A stretch of DNA of 64,000 bases from Prosopocoilus inquinatus (Eukaryota; Arthropoda; Insecta; Coleoptera; Lucanidae), in assembly GCA_036172665.1 (NCBI GenBank), contig CM069870.1:44598001-44662000 (forward strand), written 5' to 3'. Both the position numbers and the translations under genes were made by a program. Positions within the stretch are counted from its first letter, which is position 1. Each line of letters opens with the position of its first letter. Below are positions 24,878 to 36,454 of this stretch, in pieces. The notes under the pieces were generated by a model. That model did no database searches, had not been told where the DNA came from, and saw nothing but the letters and a program-made list of their open reading frames with translations.

Positions 24878-25473
24878 ACGAAACAACACGCATTAGTGTT
24901 GTTCCTGTGATGTATCTAATCGATCCTTACTTATCTATCATGTTATTTGACGTTTGGATGGACTCCAGTAACCCTGACGTGAGATACGAAGTTCTCGGAC
25001 GCAGCAGAAGCTGGAAATAGTTTTAAACGAAACAACACGTATTAGCGTTGTTCCTGTGATGTATCTAATCGATCCTTACTCATCTATCATGTTATTCGAC
25101 GTTTGGATGGACTCCAGTAACTCTGATGTGAGATACAAAGTTTTTGGACGCAGCAGAAGCTGGAAATAGTTTTGAACGAAACAACACGTATTAGCGTTGT
25201 TCCTGTGATGTATCTAATCGATCCTTACTCATCTATCATGTTATTTGGCGATTCGATGGACTCCAGTAACTTTGATGTGAGATACGAAGTTCTCGGACGC
25301 AGCTGAAGCTAGAAATAGTTTTAAACGAAACAACACGCATTAGCGTTGTTACTGTGATGTATCTAATCGATCCTTACTTATCTATCATGTTATTTGACGT
25401 TTGGATGGACTCCAGTAAGTCTGATGTGAGATACAAAGTTTTCGGACGCAGCAGAAGCTGGAAATAGTTTTAA
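24878..25473. repeat. Four monomers leading into the 8-mer HOR
   Basis: A CATTAGTG/CCCTGACG type, a TTATTCGACG type, the GGCGATTCG/CTTTGATG/GCTGAAGCTAG type and a GTTACTG/AGTCTGATG type that ends GTTTTCGG rather than GTTTTTGG. The first two also form positions 6 and 7 of the 8-mer HOR that follows. Confidence 0.75.
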
Positions 25474-26516
25474 ACGAAACAACACGCATTAGCGTTGTTC
25501 CTGTGATGTATCTAATCGATCCTTACTTATCTATCATGTTATTTGACGTTTGGATGGACTCCAGTAACCCTGACGTGAGATACGAAGTTCTCGGACGCAG
25601 CAGAAGCTGGAAATAGTTTTAAACGAAACAACACGTATTAGCGTTGTTCCTGTGATGTATCTAATCGATCCTTACTCATCTATCATGTTATTTGACGTTT
25701 GGATGGACTCCAGTAACTCTGATGTGAGATACAAAGTTTTTGGACGCAGCAGGAGCTGGAAATAGTTTTAAACGAAACAACACGTATTAGCGTTGTTCCT
25801 GTGCTGTATCTAATCGATCCTTACTCATATATCATGTTATTTGGCGTTTCGATGGACTCCAGTAGCTCTGATGTGAGATACGACGTTTTCGGACGCAGCA
25901 GAAGCTGGAAATAGTTTTAAACGAAACAACACGTATTAGCGTTGTTCCTGTGATGTATCTAATCGATCCTTACTCATATATCATGTTATTTGGCGTTTCG
26001 ATGGACTCCAGTAGCTCTGATGTGAGATACGACGTTTTCGGACGCAGCAGAAGCTGGAAATAGTTTTAAACGAAACAACACGTATTAGCGTTGTTCCTGT
26101 GATGTATCTAATCGATCCTTACTCATCTATCATGTTATTTGACGTTTCGATGGACTCCAGTAACTCTAATGTGAGATACGAAATTTTCGGACGCAGCAGA
26201 AGCTGGAAATAGTTTTAAACGAAACAACACGCATTAGTGTTGTTCCTGTGATGTATCTAATCGATCCTTACTTATCTATCATGTTATTTGACGTTTGGAT
26301 GGACTCCAGTAACCCTGACGTGAGATACGAAGTTCTCGGACGCAGCAGAAGCTGGAAATAGTTTTAAACGAAACAACACGTATTAGCGTTGTTCCTGTGA
26401 TGTATCTAATCGATCCTTACTCATCTATCATGTTATTCGACGTTTGGATGGACTCCAGTAACTCTGATGTGAGATACAAAGTTTTTGGACGCAGCAGAAG
26501 CTGGAAATAGTTTTGA
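25474..26516. repeat. 8-mer HOR, short form (7 monomers, 1043 bp)
   Basis: Order: CCCTGACG type, CTCTGATG type with GCAGGAGC, GCTGTATCT/CATATATC type, GATGTATCT/CATATATC type, CTCTAATG type, CATTAGTG/CCCTGACG type, TTATTCGACG type. It lacks the eighth monomer (TACTTAGCTACTATG) found in the following unit. The CATTAGTG marker recurs 1043 bp later (26232 to 27275), exactly seven monomers. Confidence 0.88.
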
Positions 26517-27708
26517 ACGAAACAACACGTATTAGCGTTGTTCCTGTGATGTATCTAATCGATCCTTACTTATCTATCATGTTATTTGACGTTTGGATGG
26601 ACTCCAGTAACCCTGACGTGAGATACGAAGTTCTCGGACGCAGCAGAAGCTGGAAATAGTTTTAAACGAAACAACACGTATTAGCGTTGTTCCTGTGATG
26701 TATCTAATCGATCCTTACTCATCTATCATGTTATTTGACGTTTGGATGGACTCCAGTAACTCTGATGTGAGATACAAAGTTTTTGGACGCAGCAGGAGCT
26801 GGAAATAGTTTTAAACGAAACAACACGTATTAGCGTTGTTCCTGTGCTGTATCTAATCGATCCTTACTCATATATCATGTTATTTGGCGTTTCGATGGAC
26901 TCCAGTAGCTCTGATGTGAGATACGACGTTTTCGGACGCAGCAGAAGCTGGAAATAGTTTTAAACGAAACAACACGTATTAGCGTTGTTCCTGTGATGTA
27001 TCTAATCGATCCTTACTCATATATCATGTTATTTGGCGTTTCGATGGACTCCAGTAGCTCTGATGTGAGATACGACGTTTTCGGACGCAGCAGAAGCTGG
27101 AAATAGTTTTAAACGAAACAACACGTATTAGCGTTGTTCCTGTGATGTATCTAATCGATCCTTACTCATCTATCATGTTATTTGACGTTTCGATGGACTC
27201 CAGTAACTCTAATGTGAGATACGAAATTTTCGGACGCAGCAGAAGCTGGAAATAGTTTTAAACGAAACAACACGCATTAGTGTTGTTCCTGTGATGTATC
27301 TAATCGATCCTTACTTATCTATCATGTTATTTGACGTTTGGATGGACTCCAGTAACCCTGACGTGAGATACGAAGTTCTCGGACGCAGCAGAAGCTGGAA
27401 ATAGTTTTAAACGAAACAACACGTATTAGCGTTGTTCCTGTGATGTATCTAATCGATCCTTACTCATCTATCATGTTATTCGACGTTTGGATGGACTCCA
27501 GTAACTCTGATGTGAGATACAAAGTTTTTGGACGCAGCAGAAGCTGGAAATAGTTTTGAACGAAACAACACGTATTAGCGTTGTTCCTGTGATGTATCTA
27601 ATCGATCCTTACTTAGCTACTATGTTATTTGACGCTTGGATGGACTCCAGTAACTCTAATGTGAGATACGAAATTTTCGGACGCAGCAGAAGCTGGAAAT
27701 AGTTTTAA
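26517..27708. repeat. 8-mer HOR, full form (1192 bp)
   Basis: Same seven monomers as the preceding unit plus an eighth marked TACTTAGCTACTATG and GACGCTTGG (27560). Length is exactly 8 x 149 bp. The same eight-monomer order recurs at 29348 and 30540. Confidence 0.88.
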
Positions 27709-29347
27709 ACGAAACAACACGCATTAGCGTTGTTCCTGTGATGTATCTAATCGATCCTTACTTATCTATCATGTTATTTGACGTTTGGATGGACTCCAGT
27801 AACCCTGACGTGAGATACGAAGTTCTCGGGCGCAGCAGAAGCTGGAAATAGTTTTAAACGAAACAACACGTATTAGCGTTGTTCCTGTGATGTATCTAAT
27901 CGATCCTTACTCATCTATCATGTTATTTGACGTTTGGATGGACTCCAGTAACTCTGATGTGAGATACAAAGTTTTTGGACGCAGCAGGAGCTGGAAATAG
28001 TTTTAAACGAAACAACACGTATTAGCGTTGTTCCTGTGCTGTATCTAATCGATCCTTACTCATATATCATGTTATTTGGCGTTTCGATGGACTCCAGTAG
28101 CTCTGATGTGAGATACGACGTTTTCGGACGCAGCAGAAGCTGGAAATAGTTTTAAACGAAACAACACGTATTAGCGTTGTTCCTGTGATGTATCTAATCG
28201 ATCCTTACTCATCTATCATGTTATTTGACGTTTCGATGGACTCCAGTAACTCTAATGTGAGATACGAAATTTTCGGACGCAGCAGAAGCTGGAAATAGTT
28301 TTAAACTAGACAACACGCATTAGCGTTGTTACTGTGATGTATCTAAACGATCCTTACTTATCTAACATGTTATTTGACGTTTGGATGGACTCCAGTAAGT
28401 CTGATGTGAGATACAAAGTTTTTGGACGCAGCAGGATCTGGAAATAGTTTTAAACGAAACAACACGCATTAGCGTTGTTCCTGTGATGTATCTAATCGAT
28501 CCTTACTCATCTATCATGTTATTTGACGTTTCGATGGACTACAGTAACTCTAATGTGAGATACGAAATTTTCGGACGCAGCAGAAGCTGGAAATAGTTTT
28601 AAACGAAACAACACGCATTAGTGTTGTTCCTGTGATGTATCTAATCGATCCTTACTTATCTATCATGTGATTTGACGTTTGGATGGACTCCAGTAACTAT
28701 GATGTGAGATACAAAGTTTTTGGACGCAGCAGAAGCTGGAAATAGTTTTGAACGAAACAACACGTATTAGCGTTGTTCCTGTGATGTATCTAATCGATCC
28801 TTACTCATCTATCATGTTATTTGGCGTTTCGATGGACTCCAGTAGCTCTGATGTGAGATACGACGTTTTCGGACGCAGCAGAAGCTGGAAATAGTTTTAA
28901 ACGAAACAACACGTATTAGCGTTGTTCCTGTGATGTATCTAATCGATCCTTACTCATCTATCATGTTATTTGACGTTTGGATGGACTCCAGTAACTCTGA
29001 TGTGAGATACAAAGTTTTTGGACGCAGCAGAAGCTGGAAATAGTTTGAAACGAAACAACACGTATTTTCGTTGTTCCTGTGCTGTATCTAATCGATCCTT
29101 ACTCATATATCATGTTATTTGGCGTTTCGATGGACTCCAGTAGCTCTGATGTGAGATAAGACGTTTTCGGACGCAGCAGAAGCTGGAAATAGTTTTAAAC
29201 GAAACAACACGTATTAGCGTTGTTCCTGTGATGTATCTAATCGATCCTTACTCATCTATCATGTTATTTGACGTTTCGATGGACTCCAGTAACTCTAATG
29301 TGAGATACGAAATTTTCGGACGCAGCAGAAGCTGGAAATAGTTTTAA
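27709..29347. repeat. Eleven-monomer spacer inside the 8-mer HOR
   Basis: Starts as another 8-mer copy (27709-28304: CCCTGACG type with CGGGCGCAGC, CTCTGATG, GCTGTATCT and CTCTAATG types). It then takes up pieces of the 33-mer: a monomer with AACTAGAC, TAAACGATCC and GCAGGATCTGG (28305), GACTACAG (28454), CATTAGTG/TCATGTGATT (28603). It ends with GTTTGAAACG (28901) and TATTTTCG (29050). Monomers 27411-29198 reappear as 48662-50295 with one monomer fewer. Confidence 0.82.
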
Positions 29348-31731
29348 ACGAAACAACACGCATTAGCGTTGTTCCTGTGATGTATCTAATCGATCCTTAC
29401 TTATCTATCATGTTATTTGACGTTTGGATGGACTCCAGTAACCCTGACGTGAGATACGAAGTTCTCGGACGCAGCAGAAGCTGGAAATAGTTTTAAACGA
29501 AACAACACGTATTAGCGTTGTTCCTGTGATGTATCTAATCGATCCTTACTCATCTATCATGTTATTTGACGTTTGGATGGACTCCAGTAACTCTGATGTG
29601 AGATACAAAGTTTTTGGACGCAGCAGGAGCTGGAAATAGTTTTAAACGAAACAACACGTATTAGCGTTGTTCCTGTGCTGTATCTAATCGATCCTTACTC
29701 ATATATCATGTTATTTGGCGTTTCGATGGACTCCAGTAGCTCTGATGTGAGATACGACGTTTTCGGACGCAGCAGAAGCTGGAAATAGTTTTAAACGAAA
29801 CAACACGTATTAGCGTTGTTCCTGTGATGTATCTAATCGATCCTTACTCATATATCATGTTATTTGGCGTTTCGATGGACTCCAGTAGCTCTGATGTGAG
29901 ATACGACGTTTTCGGACGCAGCAGAAGCTGGAAATAGTTTTAAACGAAACAACACGTATTAGCGTTGTTCCTGTGATGTATCTAATCGATCCTTACTCAT
30001 CTATCATGTTATTTGACGTTTCGATGGACTCCAGTAACTCTAATGTGAGATACGAAATTTTCGGACGCAGCAGAAGCTGGAAATAGTTTTAAACGAAACA
30101 ACACGCATTGGTGTTGTTCCTGTGATGTATCTAATCGATCCTTACTTATCTATCATGTTATTTGACGTTTGGATGGACTCCAGTAACCCTGACGTGAGAT
30201 ACGAAGTTCTCGGACGCAGCAGAAGCTGGAAATAGTTTTAAACGAAACAACACGTATTAGCGTTGTTCCTGTGATGTATCTAATCGATCCTTACTCATCT
30301 ATCATGTTATTCGACGTTTGGATGGACTCCAGTAACTCTGATGTGAGATACAAAGTTTTTGGACGCAGCAGAAGCTGGAAATAGTTTTGAACGAAACAAC
30401 ACGTATTAGCGTTGTTCCTGTGATGTATCTAATCGATCCTTACTTAGCTACTATGTTATTTGACGCTTGGATGGACTCCAGTAACTCTAATGTGAGATAC
30501 GAAATTTTCGGACGCAGCAGAAGCTGGAAATAGTTTTAAACGAAACAACACGCATTAGCGTTGTTCCTGTGATGTATCTAATCGATCCTTACTTATCTAT
30601 CATGTTATTTGACGTTTGGATGGACTCCAGTAACCCTGACGTGAGATACGAAGTTCTCGGACGCAGCAGAAGCTGGAAATAGTTTTAAACGAAACAACAC
30701 GTATTAGCGTTGTTCCTGTGATGTATCTAATCGATCCTTACTCATCTATCATGTTATTTGACGTTTGGATGGACTCCAGTAACTCTGATGTGAGATACAA
30801 AGTTTTTGGACGCAGCAGGAGCTGGAAATAGTTTTAAACGAAACAACACGTATTAGCGTTGTTCCTGTGCTGTATCTAATCGATCCTTACTCATATATCA
30901 TGTTATTTGGCGTTTCGATGGACTCCAGTAGCTCTGATGTGAGATACGACGTTTTCGGACGCAGCAGAAGCTGGAAATAGTTTTAAACGAAACAACACGT
31001 ATTAGCGTTGTTCCTGTGATGTATCTAATCGATCCTTACTCATATATCATGTTATTTGGCGTTTCGATGGACTCCAGTAGCTCTGATGTGAGATACGACG
31101 TTTTCGGACGCAGCAGAAGCTGGAAATAGTTTTAAACGAAACAACACGTATTAGCGTTGTTCCTGTGATGTATCTAATCGATCCTTACTCATCTATCATG
31201 TTATTTGACGTTTCGATGGACTCCAGTAACTCTAATGTGAGATACGAAATTTTCGGACGCAGCAGAAGCTGGAAATAGTTTTAAACGAAACAACACGCAT
31301 TGGTGTTGTTCCTGTGATGTATCTAATCGATCCTTACTTATCTATCATGTTATTTGACGTTTGGATGGACTCCAGTAACCCTGACGTGAGATACGAAGTT
31401 CTCGGACGCAGCAGAAGCTGGAAATAGTTTTAAACGAAACAACACGTATTAGCGTTGTTCCTGTGATGTATCTAATCGATCCTTACTCATCTATCATGTT
31501 ATTCGACGTTTGGATGGACTCCAGTAACTCTGATGTGAGATACAAAGTTTTTGGACGCAGCAGAAGCTGGAAATAGTTTTGAACGAAACAACACGTATTA
31601 GCGTTGTTCCTGTGATGTATCTAATCGATCCTTACTTAGCTACTATGTTATTTGACGCTTGGATGGACTCCAGTAACTCTAATGTGAGATACGAAATTTT
31701 CGGACGCAGCAGAAGCTGGAAATAGTTTTAA
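29348..31731. repeat. 8-mer HOR, two tandem copies (2 x 1192 bp)
   Basis: Units 29348-30539 and 30540-31731 show the same eight types in the same order. Rare markers lie exactly 1192 bp apart: CATTGGTG at 30106 and 31298, TACTTAGCTACT at 30441 and 31633. CATTGGTG, a form not seen elsewhere in the window, is shared by these two copies and separates them from the older-looking copies at 25474 and 26517, which have CATTAGTG. I did not notice a difference between the two units by eye. Confidence 0.92.
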
Positions 31732-33963
31732 ACGAAACAACACGCATTAGCGTTGTTCCTGTGATGTATCTAATCGATCCTTACTTATCTATCATGTTAT
31801 TTGACGTTTGGATGGACTCCAGTAACCCTGACGTGAGATACGAAGTTCTCGGACGCAGCAGAAGCTGGAAATAGTTTTAAACGAAACAACACGTATTAGC
31901 GTTGTTCCTGTGATGTATCTAATCGATCCTTACTCATCTATCATGTTATTTGACGTTTGGATGGACTCCAGTAACTCTGATGTGAGATACAAAGTTTTTG
32001 GACGCAGCAGGAGCTGGAAATAGTTTTAAACGAAACAACACGTATTAGCGTTGTTCCTGTGCTGTATCTAATCGATCCTTACTCATATATCATGTTATTT
32101 GGCGTTTCGATGGACTCCAGTAGCTCTGATGTGAGATACGTTTTCGGACGCAGCAGAAGCTGGAAATAGTTTTAAACGAAACAACACGTATTAGCGTTGT
32201 TCCTGTGATGTATCTAATCGATCCTTACTCATCTATCATGTTATTTGACGTTTCGATGGACTCCAGTAACTCTAATGTGAGATACGAAATTTTCGGACGC
32301 AGCAGAAGCTGGAAATAGTTTTAAACGAAACAACACGCATTAGCGTTGTTCCTGTGCTGTATCTAATCGATCCTTACTCATCTATCATGTTATTCGACGT
32401 TTGGATGGACTCCAGTAACTCTGATGTGAGATACAAAGTTTTTGGACGCAGCAGAAGCTGGAAATAGTTTTGAACGAAACAACACGTATTAGCGTTGTTC
32501 CTGTGATGTATCTAATCGATCCTTACTCATCTATCATGTTATTTGGCGATTCGATGGACTCCAGTAACTTTGATGTGAGATACGAAGTTCTCGGACGCAG
32601 CTGAAGCTAGAAATAGTTTTAAACGAAACAACACGCATTAGCGTTGTTCCTGTGATGTATCTAATCGATCCTTACTCATATATCATGTTATTTGGCGTTT
32701 CGATGGACTCCAGTAGCTCTGATGTGAGATACGACGTTTTCGGACGCAGCAGAAGCTGGAAATAGTTTTAAACGAAACAACACGTATTAGCGTTGTTCCT
32801 GTGATGTATCTAATCGATCCTTACTCATCTATCATGTTATTTGACGTTTCGATGGACTCCAGTAACTCTAATGTGAGATACGAGATTTTCGGACGCAGCA
32901 GAAGCTGGAAATAGTTTTAAACGAAACAACACGCATTAGCGTTGTTCCTGTGATGTATCTAATCGATCCTTACTTATCTATCATGTTATTTGACGTTTGG
33001 ATGGACTCCAGTAACCCTGACGTGAGATACGAAGTTCTCGGACGCAGCAGAAGCTGGAAATAGTTTTAAACGAAACAACACGCATTAGCGTTGTTCCTGT
33101 GATATATCTAATCGATCCTTACTTATCTATCATGTTATTTGACGTTTTAATGGACTCCAGTAACCCTGACGTGAGATACGAAGTTCTCGGACGCAGCAGA
33201 AGCTGGAAATAGTTTTAAACGAAACAACACGTATTAGCGTTGTTCCTGTGATGTATCTAATCGATCCTTACTCATCTATCATGTTATTTGGCGTTTCGAT
33301 GGACTCCAGTAGCTCTGATGTGAGATACGACGTTTTCGGACGCAGCAGAAGCTGGAAATAGTTTTAAACGAAACAACACGTATTAGCGTTGTTCCTGTGA
33401 TGTATCTAATCGATCCTTACTCATCTATCATGTTATTCGACGTTTGGATGGACTCCAGTAACTCTGATGTGAGATACAAAGTTTTTGGACGCAGCAGAAG
33501 CTGGAAATAGTTTTGAACGAAACAACACGTATTAGCGTTGTTCCTGTGATGTATCTAATCGATTCTTACTTAGCTACTATGTTATTTGACGCTTGGATGG
33601 ACTCCAGTAACTCTAATGTGAGATACGAAATTTTCGGACGCAGCAGAAGCTGGAAATAGTTTTAAACGAAACAACACGCATTAGCGTTGTTCCTGTGATG
33701 TATCTAATCGATCCTTACTTATCTATCATGTTATTTGACGTTTGGATGGACTCCAGTAACCCTGACGTGAGATACGAAGTTCTCGGACGCAGCAGAAGCT
33801 GGAAATAGTTTTAAACGAAACAACACGTATTAGCGTTGTTCCTGTGATGTATCTAATCGATCCTTACTCATCTATCATGTTATTTGACGTTTGGATGGAC
33901 TCCAGTAACTCTGATGTGAGATACAAAGTTTTTGGACGCAGCAGGAGCTGGAAATAGTTTTAA
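31732..33963. repeat. Degenerate continuation of the 8-mer HOR
   Basis: Begins as a third 8-mer copy (31732-32324) but the GCTGTATCT monomer at 32030 is 146 bp, having lost one ACG of ACGACG. Later monomers mix types. Examples are 32325 (GCTGTATCT left half with TTATTCGACG), 32772 (GAGATTTTCGG) and 33070 (GATATATCT and GTTTTAATGG). A further partial 8-mer order (TTATTCGACG, TACTTAGCTACTATG, CCCTGACG, CTCTGATG) runs 33368-33963. Confidence 0.75.
32030..32175. repeat. 146-bp monomer, 3-bp slippage deletion
   Basis: GAGATACGTTTTCGG replaces GAGATACGACGTTTTCGG, the loss of one copy of a tandem ACG. The same deletion occurs in the monomer at 63686, which sits in a different order context (TATTTTCG left half). 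Confidence 0.9.
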
Positions 33964-34261
33964 ACGAAACAACACGTATTAGCGTTGTTCCTGTGATGTA
34001 TCTAATCGATCCTTACTCATCTATCATGTTATTTGGCGTTTCGATGGACTCCAGTAACTTTGATGGGAGATACGAAGTTCTCGGACGCAGCTGAAGCTGG
34101 AAATAGTTTTAAATGAAACAACACGTATTAGCGTTGTTCCTGTGATGTATCTAAACGATCCTTACTTATCTAACATGTTATTTGACGTTTGGATGGACTC
34201 CAGTAAGTCTGATGTGAGATACAAAGTTCTTGGACGTAGCAGGAGCTGGAAATAGTTTTAA

Positions 34262-34389
34262 AGGAAACAACACGTATTAGCGTTGTTCCTGTGCTGTATC
34301 TAATCGATCCTTACTCATATATCATGTTATATATCTTTGATGTGAGATACGAAGTTCTCGGACGCAGCTGAAGCTGGAAATAGTTTTAA
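34262..34389. repeat. 128-bp truncated monomer, copy 1
   Basis: After CATGTTAT the sequence reads ATATCTTTGATG. Compared with full monomers of this type, 25 bp from GGCGTTTCG through CCAGTAA are replaced by ATAT, a net loss of 21 bp. The monomer also begins AGGAAAC rather than ACGAAAC. The full-length counterpart with the same AGGAAAC start is at 35135. Confidence 0.93.
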
Positions 34390-36326
34390 ACGAAACAACA
34401 AGCATTAGCGTTGTTCCTGTGATGTATCTAATCGATCCTTGATTATCTATCATGCTATTTGACGTTTGGATGGACTCCAGTAACCCTGACGTTATATACG
34501 AAGTTCTCGGACGCAGCAGAAGCTGGAAATAGTTTTGAACGAAACAACACGTATTAGCGTTGTTCCTGTGATGTATCTAATCGATCCTTACTCATCTATC
34601 ATGTTAATTGACGTTTGGATGGACTCCAGCAACTCTGATGTGAGATACAAAGTTTTTGGACGCAGCAGAAGCTGGAAATAGTTTTGAACGAAACAACACG
34701 TATTAGCGTTGTTACTGTGATGTATCTAATCGATCCTTACTTATCTATCATGTTATTTGACGTTTGGATGGACTCCAGTAAGTCTGATGTGAGATACAAA
34801 GTTTTTGGACGCAGCAGGAGCTGGAAATAGTTTTAAACGAAACAACACGTATTACCGTTGTTCCTGTGCTGTATCTAATCGATCCTTACTCATATATCAT
34901 GTTATTTGGCGTTTCGATGGACTCCAGTAACTTTGATGGGAGATACGAAGTTCTCGGACGCAGCTGAAGCTGGAAATAGTTTTAAATGAAACAACACGTA
35001 TTAGCGTTGTTCCTGTGATGTATCTAAACGATCCTTACTTATCTAACATGTTATTTGACGTTTGGATGGACTCCAGTAAGTCTGATGTGAGATACAAAGT
35101 TCTTGGACGTAGCAGGAGCTGGAAATAGTTTTAAAGGAAACAACACGTATTAGCGTTGTTCCTGTGCTGTATCTAATCGATCCTTACTCATATATCATGT
35201 TATTTGGCGTTTCGATGGACTCCAGTAACTTTGATGTGAGATACGAAGTTCTCGGACGCAGCTGAAGCTGGAAATAGTTTCAAATGAAACAACACGTATT
35301 AGCGTTGTTCCTGTGATGTATCTAAACGATCCTTACTTATCTAACATGTTATTTGACGTTTGGATGGACTCCAGTAAGTCTGATGTGAGATACAAAGTTT
35401 TTGGACGCAGCAGAAGCTGGAAATAGTTTTGAACGAAACAACACGTATTAGCGTTGTTCCTGTGATGTATCTAATCGATCCTTACTTAGCTACTATGTTA
35501 TTTGACGTTTCGATGGACTCCAGTAACTCTAATGTGAGATACGATATTTTCGGACGCAGCAGAAGCTGGAAATAGTTTTAAACGAAACAACATGCATTAG
35601 CGTTGTTCCTGTGATGTATCTAATCGATCCTTACTCATCTATCATGTTATTTGGCGTTTCGATGGACTCCAGTAACTTTGATGTGAGATACGAAGTTCTC
35701 GGACGCAGCTGAAGCTGGAAACAGTTTTAAATGAAACAACACGTATTAGCGTTGTTCCTGTGATGTATCTAAACGATCCTTACTTATCTAACATGTTATT
35801 TGACGTTTGGATGGACTCCAGTAAGTCTGATGTGAGATACAAAGTTTTTGGACGCAGCAGGAGCTGGAAATAGTTTTAAACGAAACAACACGCATTAGCG
35901 TTGTTCCTGTGATGTATCTAATCGATCCCTACTCATCTATCATGTTATTTGACGTTTCGATGGACTCCAGTAACTCTAATGTGAGAAACGAAATTTTCGG
36001 ATGCAGCAGAAGCTGGAAATAGTTTTAAACGAAACAACACGCATTAGCGTTGTTCCTGTGCTGTATCTAATCGATCCTTACTCATATATCATGTTATTTG
36101 GCGTTTCGATGGACTCCAGTAACTTTGATGTGAGATACGAAGTTCTCGGACGCAGCTGAAGCTGGAAATAGTTTTAAACGAAACAACACGCATTAGCGTT
36201 GTTCCTGTGATGTATCTAATCGATCCTTACTTAGCTACTATGTTATTTGACGTTTCGATGGACTCCAGTAACTCTAATATGAGATACGAAATTTTCGGAC
36301 GCAGCAAAAGCTGGAAATATTTTTAA

Positions 36327-36454
36327 ACGAAACAACACGTATTGGCGTTGTTTCTGTGATGTATCTAATCGATCCTTACTCATCTATCATGTTATATATC
36401 TTTGATGTGAGATACGAAGTTCTCGGACGCAGCTGAAGCTGGAAATAGTTTTAA
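36327..36454. repeat. 128-bp truncated monomer, copy 2
   Basis: Has the same ATATCTTTGATG junction as the monomer at 34262 but a different left half: ACGAAAC start, TATTGGCG, GTTTCTG and TACTCATC rather than CATATATC. Sharing the breakpoint while differing on the left implies one deletion event whose product was later recombined or converted into another monomer background. Confidence 0.93.
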
